Assembly (NCBI RefSeq): GCF_009761375.1
Contig: NZ_LEKM01000050.1
Location: 1 to 32,949 of the forward strand
DNA: 32,949 nt
Reading direction: 5' to 3'
Source of the DNA: Ursidibacter arcticus
GTDB lineage: Bacteria > Pseudomonadota > Gammaproteobacteria > Enterobacterales > Pasteurellaceae
Shown: piece by piece, positions 26,649 through 32,949 of the stretch
How positions within the stretch are numbered: position 1 is the first letter of the stretch
How the letters are laid out: each line of letters starts with the position of its first letter
Translations under genes and position numbers: made by a program
The notes under the pieces: model-generated
The model's input: the letters and a program-made list of their open reading frames with translations, nothing else
What the model was told of the DNA's origin: nothing
Databases searched by the model: none

Positions 26649-26913
26649 TGGCTTTCACTCTTTCACGCAACTCTTCAATAGAGATTTTTATCGTAGGCTC
26701 TGTTGAACGTTCCTGTGCAATTTTAAGCCATTTCTGATCTTCTAGCATTTCAAGTAGCTGTTCATAAAGAGGAGTTGGAATACAATAAAAAGCAGGTTTA
26801 TTATGATCTAGTACCGCAATAGTTTCACCATTAGCATCTTCAATAACTGCCAGTGGATCTTGCTGAAAATCGCTAATACTTGCTGTATAGTGGCTAAATA
26901 TTTGATTAACCAT
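26638..26913 (-). CDS. StbD/Phd-YefM-type antitoxin
   Basis: The 91 residues resemble StbD: HYTASISDFQQDPLAVIEDA (DNA-binding N-terminus), GETIAVLDHNKPAFYCIP, then ELLEMLED and a C-terminal toxin-binding tail SIEELRERVKANAI. GAGGAG precedes the ATG. It begins only 19 bases after sirB1, leaving little room for the usual autoregulated promoter unless this lies in the end of sirB1. Confidence 0.87.
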   Translation of the reverse strand: MVNQIFSHYTASISDFQQDPLAVIEDANGETIAVLDHNKPAFYCIPTPLYEQLLEMLEDQKWLKIAQERSTEPTIKISIEELRERVKANAI

Positions 26914-26932
26914 TTTATTCTCCTCGTAAAAT

Positions 26933-27781
26933 TTAATGCACCATACTGGCTTTACTCTGTTTTTCTAGCCCTGCAATTTCCAGTTTTAACATCATTGCAG
27001 ACGGATCATCGGGGCATTGATCGATAAAATAACTAAGATCATCATAAGCTGCTTGATAACAATCCATACTCGCCAAGACCATTCCACGATCCCGAATTTC
27101 ATAAGGATCTTCAGGCTGAAATATTAAGCGGTACTCAATAATACGCAAAGTATCTTCATAGCGACCTTCTCGGCTTAGTGCCATTTTAAAGACCGTTTCT
27201 AACCGCTCTAACATTTCGTCAGCTTCGGCAATTCGTAAAAAATCTCGGCTTAGCTCTGTGCCAAATCCCATTTCTCCTTCTAACCATTTTTCCATTTTTT
27301 CTCGAGTTAAAAAAGAACCGTCCCAAGGGTTAATAAAATGGGTTTCTTTACGTCCTGTTTCGGTGGTAATTTCTGCTCGTACAACTAATTGCGTTGGAAA
27401 ATTAACAGGATAAAGTGGTAAATCCAATACAGATGCTAGGTGCAATAATACAGCCCCCAATGATACTGGCATTCCACGTTTACGGCGTAGCACTTTGTCT
27501 ATCTGTAAATTATCGGTGTAAAAATACTCTTGATGATGGCAATGAAAACCTTGTTCGCCATACATAAAATTGAGTAATTGCTGAATGCGTGGAAGATCGC
27601 CTTCTGCATTAACTTGATATTTTGCTTTTTTGACTAATGCTGACATCAAACCATAAATTTGTGGTTCAGTCAGATTATCATCTACTAGCGTACTTAATCG
27701 AATTAGCTCACGATATAAAAAACGTTGTAATTCAGTACGTTGCTTTTTGGTAAAAGTTGATATGTTAATTATTTCGTCCAT
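26933..27781 (-). CDS. sirB1: SirB1 family protein (transglutaminase-like/TPR)
   Basis: The 282 residues match YchA/SirB1: an N-terminal transglutaminase-like domain (about 30-180, with CHHQEYFYTDNLQIDKVL, KRGMPVSLGAVLLHLA, and HFINPWDGSFL) and C-terminal tetratricopeptide-like helices. Function is unknown in the family. The ATG at 27779-27781 is preferred to an upstream TTG; it overlaps the end of prmC by 13 bases, indicating coupling. The neighbours prmC and kdsA match the E. coli order. Confidence 0.88.
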   Translation of the reverse strand: MDEIINISTFTKKQRTELQRFLYRELIRLSTLVDDNLTEPQIYGLMSALVKKAKYQVNAEGDLPRIQQLLNFMYGEQGFHCHHQEYFYTDNLQIDKVLRRKRGMPVSLGAVLLHLASVLDLPLYPVNFPTQLVVRAEITTETGRKETHFINPWDGSFLTREKMEKWLEGEMGFGTELSRDFLRIAEADEMLERLETVFKMALSREGRYEDTLRIIEYRLIFQPEDPYEIRDRGMVLASMDCYQAAYDDLSYFIDQCPDDPSAMMLKLEIAGLEKQSKASMVH

Positions 27782-28635
27782 ACTGCCCAAGTTACTCGAT
27801 CATTACCGCCATAATCTTGTGCGGTTTGTGGGTTATCCCATTGATATTGTTTAAATAGTGCTTGTACTGCACTGGCTTGTTGCCAACCGTGTTCGAGTAC
27901 TAGCACCCCATTTTTGTGCAAATAAAGCGGTGCGTTTTCGATAATTTTTTGCAAATCCGCTAAACCATTTTGCTCTGCTACTAATGCGGATAACGGTTCA
28001 AACCGCACGTCCCCTTTCGTTAAATTTTCATCGTTAGCATCAATATAAGGGGGATTACTCACAATAAGGTCAAATTGCTGATTTTGCAAGATTTGAAACC
28101 AATCGCTAACGAAAAATTTCACATTAGATAAAGCTAATTGTTGGCGATTTTGTTCCGCCAGAATTACCGCATCTGGCTGTTTATCAATCCCAATAATACT
28201 TGCATTCGGTAGCTCATTGGCTAGTGCTAAAGCAATCGCTCCTGTGCCTGTGCCTAAATCCAAAATTTGCAAATTTTTATGTAAATCTGCCCGCTTGTGA
28301 GCTTGCTCCAACGCAATTTCAACCAATCGCTCGGTATCTGGGCGGGGAATTAAAGTCGCCGTTGATACTTTTAGCGGTAATGACCAAAACTCTTTTTCGC
28401 CTAAAATATATGCCATAGGTTCCCCTTTAGCTCGGCGAGTAAGTAATTCCGCTAATTTTTTTAGCTCAACATCATTTAGCACTGTTTCCGAAAAAGCAAA
28501 AATTGCAGATTTAGAACGTTTTGTTACCGCTTGTAACAGTAAATTCGCATCAACTTTCGCATTGAGAAAAGGATCTTGATCCATATTCTCAAGCAAAGTC
28601 TGTTCGGCGAATTTGAGCCATTGTTGGTAATTCAT
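27769..28635 (-). CDS. prmC: Release factor glutamine methyltransferase PrmC
   Basis: Methylates the Gln of the GGQ motif of release factors RF1 and RF2. In 288 residues it has an N-terminal helical domain that binds the release factor, the SAM motif DLGTGTG (126-132) and the catalytic NPPY (194-197). It starts 8 bases after its substrate gene prfA without a clear ribosome binding site, so it is probably translated by coupling. Also known as HemK. An exact USS lies inside (28526-28534). Confidence 0.95.
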   Translation of the reverse strand: MNYQQWLKFAEQTLLENMDQDPFLNAKVDANLLLQAVTKRSKSAIFAFSETVLNDVELKKLAELLTRRAKGEPMAYILGEKEFWSLPLKVSTATLIPRPDTERLVEIALEQAHKRADLHKNLQILDLGTGTGAIALALANELPNASIIGIDKQPDAVILAEQNRQQLALSNVKFFVSDWFQILQNQQFDLIVSNPPYIDANDENLTKGDVRFEPLSALVAEQNGLADLQKIIENAPLYLHKNGVLVLEHGWQQASAVQALFKQYQWDNPQTAQDYGGNDRVTWAVWTK

Positions 28636-28643
28636 TTTAGTTA

Positions 28644-29726
28644 TTAAGATTGCTCCGACAATGCTGCTAACTGATCCGCTTGGTATTCCGTAATAATTGG
28701 CTGAATTAACTCATCAATTTTACCGTTCATCACTTCATCTAAACGGTAAACGGTGAGATTGATGCGGTGATCAGTAACACGCCCTTGTGGATAGTTATAA
28801 GTACGAATTTTATCCGAACGGTCGCCTGAGCCAAGTAAGTTACGGCGAGTATCTGCTTGCTCCTGTGCTTGTTTCTCTTTTTCAACTTGCACAATACGAG
28901 ATGCTAATACTGCTAGAGCCTTCGCTTTATTTTTATGTTGCGAACGCTCGTCTTGACATTCCACAACAATGCCTGTTGGAATGTGGGTAATTCGCACCGC
29001 TGAATCGGTTGTATTAACGTGCTGACCACCTGCACCCGATGAACGATAAGTATCTATACGCAAATCTGCTGGGTTAATTTCAGGTAGCTCAGACTCTGGC
29101 AATTCTGGCATTACTGCAACGGTACAAGCTGAAGTATGAATACGCCCTTGTGATTCTGTCTTTGGTACACGTTGAACTCGATGCCCGCCCGATTCAAATT
29201 TGAGCTGCCCGTAAACGCCTTCACCGCTAATTTTCACGATGATTTCTTTATAGCCCCCTTGCTCACTTTCGTTAGCAGATAGCTCTTCAATACGCCAACG
29301 TTTGCCTTCACAATAACGACTGTACATACGATATAAATCACCGGCAAAAATACCCGCTTCATCGCCACCTGTTCCTGCACGAATCTCAAGGAACGCGTTA
29401 TATTCATCATTCGGATCTTTTGGTAGAAGTAAAATTTGTAATTGCTGTTCAAGCTGTTCAATTTCCGCTTTATTTTCGGCAATCTCTTCCTGAGCCATCT
29501 CTTTCATATCTGGGTCATCAAGTAGAATTTGGGCTTCTTCAATATCGCTATGTAATTTGTTCCAACGATTAAATGTGCCAACGACTTCTTCTAATTGTGA
29601 ATACTCTTTAGAATAAGCTCGAAATTTTTCTTGATCATTGATAACAGAAGGGTCGCCTAATAAGGCTTGTAACTCTTCGTGGCGTTCGCTAAGGCTTTCT
29701 AATTTACTGATAATAGATGGTTTCAT
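28644..29726 (-). CDS. prfA: Peptide chain release factor 1
   Basis: Recognises UAA and UAG stop codons and triggers peptide release. The 360 residues have the same length as E. coli RF1. GGQ lies at 233-235 ([10 protein letters not shown]). The stop-codon recognition tripeptide PxT is PKT (188-190), where E. coli has PAT; the middle residue varies among bacteria. First gene of the operon prfA-prmC-sirB1-antitoxin-toxin-kdsA. Confidence 0.97.
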   Translation of the reverse strand: MKPSIISKLESLSERHEELQALLGDPSVINDQEKFRAYSKEYSQLEEVVGTFNRWNKLHSDIEEAQILLDDPDMKEMAQEEIAENKAEIEQLEQQLQILLLPKDPNDEYNAFLEIRAGTGGDEAGIFAGDLYRMYSRYCEGKRWRIEELSANESEQGGYKEIIVKISGEGVYGQLKFESGGHRVQRVPKTESQGRIHTSACTVAVMPELPESELPEINPADLRIDTYRSSGAGGQHVNTTDSAVRITHIPTGIVVECQDERSQHKNKAKALAVLASRIVQVEKEKQAQEQADTRRNLLGSGDRSDKIRTYNYPQGRVTDHRINLTVYRLDEVMNGKIDELIQPIITEYQADQLAALSEQS

Positions 29727-29771
29727 TGTCTTATTTTTGTCTTCTTTCGTTGAATGGTAAAAATTGGCGAT

Positions 29772-29777
29772 ATTGTA
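29772..29777 (-). promoter_or_regulatory. Possible -10 box of the prfA operon
   Basis: TACAAT on the minus strand, 45 bases before the prfA ATG; the -35 (TTTATT) is weak and lies beside the hup terminator. Confidence 0.35.
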
Positions 29778-29806
29778 GCGGAAAAATCAAGTCTAATAAA
29801 CGCAAA

Positions 29807-29829
29807 AAGCCTAGATATTCTCTAGGCTT
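29807..29829 (-). terminator. Rho-independent terminator of hup
   Basis: AAGCCTAGA (29807-29815) pairs with TCTAGGCTT (29821-29829), followed on the minus strand by a run of five T. It lies 20 bases after the hup stop. Confidence 0.88.
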
Positions 29830-29848
29830 ATTCTCAAATTCAGTTAAA

Positions 29849-30121
29849 TTATTTTACTAAATCTTTTAATCCTTTACCTGCAACGAACGCTGGTACATTA
29901 GCTGCTGGGATTTCAATCGCTTCGTTAGTTTTTGGGTTACGACCTGTACGAGCTTTACGGTGATTTACTTTGAAAGTACCGAAACCGATAAGTTGTACTG
30001 CATCACCTTTTTTAAGGCTATCAGAAATCGCATTTAATGTTGCTTCTAGTGCTGCTTTTGCATCTTTCTTGCTTAACTCTGCACCTGCTGCGATTGCATC
30101 GATTAACTCAGTTTTGTTCAT
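29849..30121 (-). CDS. hup: DNA-binding protein HU
   Basis: Nucleoid protein that bends DNA. The 90 residues show the family pattern: [21 protein letters not shown], the [22 protein letters not shown] beta-arm with the intercalating Pro, and the final KGLKDLVK. Alpha and beta types cannot be told apart with confidence; E. coli hupA also follows hemE and yjaG. The 116-base gap before it (30122-30237) holds AT-rich sequence and no feature I can name. Confidence 0.94.
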   Translation of the reverse strand: MNKTELIDAIAAGAELSKKDAKAALEATLNAISDSLKKGDAVQLIGFGTFKVNHRKARTGRNPKTNEAIEIPAANVPAFVAGKGLKDLVK

Positions 30122-30237
30122 AATAATTATCCTCTAAAAGATTTAGTTTAATAAAATTGCGTGAATGCTGTAATAGCTTAATCCAAAGTTAATTATTCTC
30201 AAAGCAAATAATCTTAAAATTGTTAGTCTTATCACAT

Positions 30238-30828
30238 TTATTGATTAAATTTTAACCCAATGTTACTAATTCCGCTCGTTCGTATCTCATTTTTAAGGGC
30301 TAAAATCAGCTCAACATCTCGTTCTTCACATTCATTTAACAAACGATAAATTTGCCACTGTACGTCTAATTCTTCTTGGATTTCAGGGGTATTTTTTAGC
30401 TCTTGCTCATTTAATTCTCGCTCTTGTTGCATTTCTACATAAGTCGCAACGGTAGATAATGAAAGCTGGCTCAATTTAATCGCTTGTTCTAATGTTTCCC
30501 CTGCGATGATAGCGTGTAGCAACTCAGATAACCCTTCGCAAGCATCTTCTGCGGGCAAAACACCATAAAAATCAAATTGATTAACATCGGGAATGATCTC
30601 TTCAAGTTTCTCTAATTGATTTTCAAAGTTAATCTTCGCCCCTTTAACAGTAAGATGTTCCCAAACTAAATTAAGAATATTTTGGAAAATTTTAGCCTGA
30701 TCTGACCGCTTGCTAACATCACAAAAAAGCTCAAAATTCGGCAACATTCGCTCACATAGACACGCCATAAAAGTTAAATGTTGCCAAGTTTCAAAGCGTT
30801 CCATACGTTTATGAATAGGATTTCGCAT
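30238..30828 (-). CDS. yjaG: YjaG family protein (DUF416)
   Basis: The 196-residue protein of unknown function belongs to DUF416/YjaG: MERFETWQHLTFMACLCERMLPNFELF, EEIIPDVNQFDFYGVLPAEDACEGLSELL and a helical C-terminus with NECEERDVELILALKNEIR. AAGGAA lies 8 bases before the first ATG. It follows hemE after 36 bases; hemE-(nfi)-yjaG-hupA is the same order in E. coli. Confidence 0.9.
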   Translation of the reverse strand: MRNPIHKRMERFETWQHLTFMACLCERMLPNFELFCDVSKRSDQAKIFQNILNLVWEHLTVKGAKINFENQLEKLEEIIPDVNQFDFYGVLPAEDACEGLSELLHAIIAGETLEQAIKLSQLSLSTVATYVEMQQERELNEQELKNTPEIQEELDVQWQIYRLLNECEERDVELILALKNEIRTSGISNIGLKFNQ

Positions 30829-30864
30829 CGTTATATTCCTTAAATTATTTGCTAGTTGTTGGGC

Positions 30865-31941
30865 TTACTCATTACCTTGTTGGTGATAAGGCTGAGATAA
30901 ACGGTGGATCGCATCAACAAATATTTTCGGGCTTTCTTCTGGTACATCTTGGTGGATACCGTGTCCAAGATTAAAGATATGTCCTGAACCATTACCAAAA
31001 CCTGCTAAAATATCACTAACTTCTTGTTCAATACGCTCTGCTGGGGCATATAGCACACTCGGATCCATATTACCTTGTAAAGCAACTTTATGTCCTACTC
31101 TTGCTCTAGCATCAGCAATATCAACCGTCCAATCTAAACCAACAGCATCACAACCAGTATCCGCAATCGCTTCTAACCATAGTCCGCCACCTTTAGTAAA
31201 GAGAGTAACAGGTACTTTTCGTCCTTCATTCTCACGAATTAACCCATCGACAATTTTGTGCATATATTGCAATGAGAATTGTGGATACTCACGATGAGCC
31301 AATACGCCTCCCCAAGTATCAAAAATCATTACAGATTGAGCCCCTGCCTTAATTTGAGCATTCAGGTAAAGCGTTACGCTATCGGCTAATTTATTTAGTA
31401 AAGCGTGTAAAACCTTTGGTTCGCTATATAGCATTTTTTTAATTTTAGTGAAGGCCTTTGACGATCCACCTTCAACCATATAAGTTGCCAGTGTCCAAGG
31501 GCTACCTGAAAAACCAATCAACGGTACTTCGCCTTTTAACTCTCGGCGAATAGTTCGCACAGCGTTCATTACATATTGTAATTCACCTTCAGGATCAGGA
31601 ATGGGTAGGTTATCTACATCAGCTTTAGTTTGGATAGGACGAGCAAATTTCGGCCCTTCACCCGCACCAAAACTTAACCCTAAGCCCATTGCATCAGGAA
31701 TGGTTAAAATATCGGAAAACAGAATAGCCGCATCAAGATCATATCGGCGTAAAGGTTGTAGCGTCACTTCACAAGCTAAATCTGCATTACGGCAGAGCGA
31801 CATAAAATCCCCAGCTTGGGCACGAGTTGCTTTATATTCTGGAAGATAACGCCCTGCTTGACGCATCATCCAGACGGGTGTCATATCTACGGGTTCACGC
31901 AATAATGCTCTTAAATAACGATCATTTTTTAATTCTGTCAT
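30865..31941 (-). CDS. hemE: Uroporphyrinogen decarboxylase
   Basis: Removes four carboxyl groups from uroporphyrinogen III in heme synthesis. The 358 residues include the substrate-binding [15 protein letters not shown], the catalytic Asp in [26 protein letters not shown] with the conserved Tyr, and [14 protein letters not shown] with the conserved His. It leads the hemE-yjaG pair, with hup beyond. Confidence 0.96.
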   Translation of the reverse strand: MTELKNDRYLRALLREPVDMTPVWMMRQAGRYLPEYKATRAQAGDFMSLCRNADLACEVTLQPLRRYDLDAAILFSDILTIPDAMGLGLSFGAGEGPKFARPIQTKADVDNLPIPDPEGELQYVMNAVRTIRRELKGEVPLIGFSGSPWTLATYMVEGGSSKAFTKIKKMLYSEPKVLHALLNKLADSVTLYLNAQIKAGAQSVMIFDTWGGVLAHREYPQFSLQYMHKIVDGLIRENEGRKVPVTLFTKGGGLWLEAIADTGCDAVGLDWTVDIADARARVGHKVALQGNMDPSVLYAPAERIEQEVSDILAGFGNGSGHIFNLGHGIHQDVPEESPKIFVDAIHRLSQPYHQQGNE

Positions 31942-31962
31942 AGCTTTCTCTCAAAAATTAAA

Positions 31963-31985
31963 TGCCCCATTTGGCAAACGGGGCA
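31963..31985 (-). terminator. Terminator between yeaD-like gene and hemE
   Basis: On the minus strand TGCCCCGTTT and AAATGGGGCA pair around a short loop (one G-T pair), followed by TTTAATTTTT. It lies about 15 bases after the stop of the upstream gene. Confidence 0.8.
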
Positions 31986-31999
31986 GATAATAGCATAAA

Positions 32000-32788
32000 T
32001 TAGTTTGATTTTACGCTGATCTTCACGCTAACTTGCTCGTTTTTGGCTAAAAGTGAACTAATTCGGGCTGTTTCAATACATAACATTGTCCGATAACCTT
32101 GTTCACTCATTGAACTAGTTGCTTTATGCCAAGGATTCCATACGACAATTTGTGAAGCATTGATATGTTCAACACTGATTTCACGATGATTATCTTGATC
32201 TGCAATGACACTCGGGGATTTTTCGGCTGAATAGATTTCATCAACATTTTCGGTAATTTTTCGTGGCGAACTGACCGCTTGTTGTTGCTGTGTCAAAGAA
32301 TTAAAGCAATTATCAGGCAAATTAAACACCGCCACCTGCTCAATATCTGCCACATTAAAATAACTATGTAGTGCAAGTTGAGCAGGTTCATCAGCGAAAT
32401 GAGTAAAAGTTAGGGTGCAAGTTTCATTTAGTCGCATCTTAATTTGAGCATCATTATCGAGCTTGAAAAGTAACTCAACACCATCATCTGTGATTTGATA
32501 TTGGCTCAATGCCCAAAATCGCAAACGAGCAAAACCGTGAGCAGGTTGTTTCACTCCACCAAACCAAGGGTAACAAATCGGAATACCACCACGAATTGCA
32601 TTACCCTCCACAAAAGGTTCAATCTCACTGAGCCATAATACATCTTGTTTACAATGTTCGGGCTGCCAGCTAAATAGCTGCGCCCCTTGTAGCGAAATTT
32701 TCGCTCGACATTTAGGGTGATTTACTTCAACAACGGGAATTTGATTATAGGTTACAACATTGATATCGGGCGGAAATGATTGGCTCAT
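32000..32788 (-). CDS. yeaD: D-hexose-6-phosphate mutarotase (YeaD-like aldose epimerase)
   Basis: Member of the aldose 1-epimerase-like YeaD family, which interconverts anomers of hexose 6-phosphates. The 262-residue form begins at the ATG after AAGGAGAAA; an upstream in-frame ATG (to 32842) lacks a binding site. Motifs: SLQGAQLFSWQP, GNAIRGGIPICYPWFG, HGFARLRFW (catalytic His), LALHSYFNVADIEQ, ENVDEIYS and VVWNPWHK. An exact USS lies inside (32274-32282). Confidence 0.9.
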   Translation of the reverse strand: MSQSFPPDINVVTYNQIPVVEVNHPKCRAKISLQGAQLFSWQPEHCKQDVLWLSEIEPFVEGNAIRGGIPICYPWFGGVKQPAHGFARLRFWALSQYQITDDGVELLFKLDNDAQIKMRLNETCTLTFTHFADEPAQLALHSYFNVADIEQVAVFNLPDNCFNSLTQQQQAVSSPRKITENVDEIYSAEKSPSVIADQDNHREISVEHINASQIVVWNPWHKATSSMSEQGYRTMLCIETARISSLLAKNEQVSVKISVKSN

Positions 32789-32848
32789 TGTTTTCTCCTT
32801 AAGCGGTGAGATATTGCTCTTTTTTGCAAAAATATTTTTCAAATCTCT

Positions 32849-32888
32849 CCTAAACCCCTCTTTACTAAAGAGGGGAAACTTTTTTAGG
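32849..32888. repeat. GC-rich hairpin upstream of the yeaD-like gene
   Basis: CCCCTCTTTA (32855-32864) pairs with TAAAGAGGGG (32866-32875), and CCTAAA (32849-32854) with TTTAGG (32883-32888). It may be a dispersed intergenic repeat or a plus-strand terminator of a gene outside the window. A USS-like AAGCGGTGAG with T tracts lies just before it. Confidence 0.5.
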
Positions 32889-32933
32889 AAGAGACACTCT
32901 TCAAATATTCGTTTGTAAAAACAATAAATTGTT

Positions 32934-32949
32934 CAGACTGATGACAAAC
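32934..32949 (+). repeat. Second copy of the 16-base CAGACTGATGACAAAC
   Basis: Identical to 10-25 and in the same orientation; the match may continue beyond the window edge. It probably marks another copy of the element described at 10-172. Confidence 0.75.

Noticed and set aside
32789-32842. N-terminal extension of the YeaD-like protein
   Set aside because: The ATG at 32788 is preceded by AAGGAGAAA; the upstream start is not and covers the USS-like spacer.

Overview
The window looks like chromosomal DNA from a gamma-proteobacterium of the family Pasteurellaceae. It is AT-rich and carries ten exact copies of ACAAGCGGT (either strand), the core of the Apl-type DNA uptake signal sequence (USS) known from the Actinobacillus pleuropneumoniae / Mannheimia / Bibersteinia branch, rather than the Haemophilus influenzae type core AAGTGCGGT. 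The gene repertoire (PGdx hybrid peroxiredoxin, HU, KdsD, and the cluster prfA-prmC-sirB1-kdsA followed by a 2-hydroxyacid dehydrogenase and lolC) also fits. I cannot name the species.

Layout. 1-380: no gene; a small inverted-repeat element (10-172) and copy A of a five-hairpin repeat (173-354). 381-6160: divergent rep helicase and recB. 6171-7600: an IS200/IS605-like element with an intact tnpB and a structured 3' region that could be its omega RNA; no TnpA transposase. 7638-11688: prlC oligopeptidase (-), yghU glutathione transferase (+), metR regulator (+). 11738-16631: a minus-strand group ydgA-fadJ-fadI, read as fadI, fadJ, ydgA. 16632-17000: no gene; contains copy B of the five-hairpin repeat in opposite orientation to copy A. 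17001-19241: coaE-yacG (+) converging with kdsD-greB (-), with overlapping stop codons. 19347-20342: a lipoprotein with a 17-unit QAGNP repeat and a C-terminal beta-barrel-like domain of the TbpB/Slam-substrate type. 20517-23766: PGdx peroxiredoxin-glutaredoxin, msrA, a YczE-type membrane protein and lolC. 23842-25347: sodC and a 2-hydroxyacid dehydrogenase. 25509-29726: a tight operon prfA-prmC-sirB1-(StbDE-like toxin-antitoxin)-kdsA. 29849-31941: hemE-yjaG-hup. 32000-32788: YeaD-like epimerase. 32789-32949: hairpin repeat and a 16-base sequence also found at the other end of the window.

Functional themes are recombination and repair (Rep, RecB), LPS Kdo synthesis (KdsD, KdsA), oxidative-stress defence (PGdx, MsrA, SodC), translation termination (RF1 and its methylase), coenzyme A and heme synthesis, and lipoprotein biology.

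The most interesting item is the fadI-fadJ pair. Both proteins are full length and clearly of the anaerobic beta-oxidation family, but catalytic positions are replaced: FadI has Asn in place of the GHP-motif His and Ser in place of the C-terminal Cys, leaving a Cys-His-Asn set as in KAS III-type condensing enzymes; FadJ has Gln in place of one hydratase Glu and a remodelled oxyanion loop. The pair may do something other than beta-oxidation. Next in interest are the paired five-hairpin repeats with compensatory stem changes, the tnpB locus, the repeat lipoprotein with a Fur-like palindrome, and the toxin-antitoxin pair embedded in an operon of essential genes.
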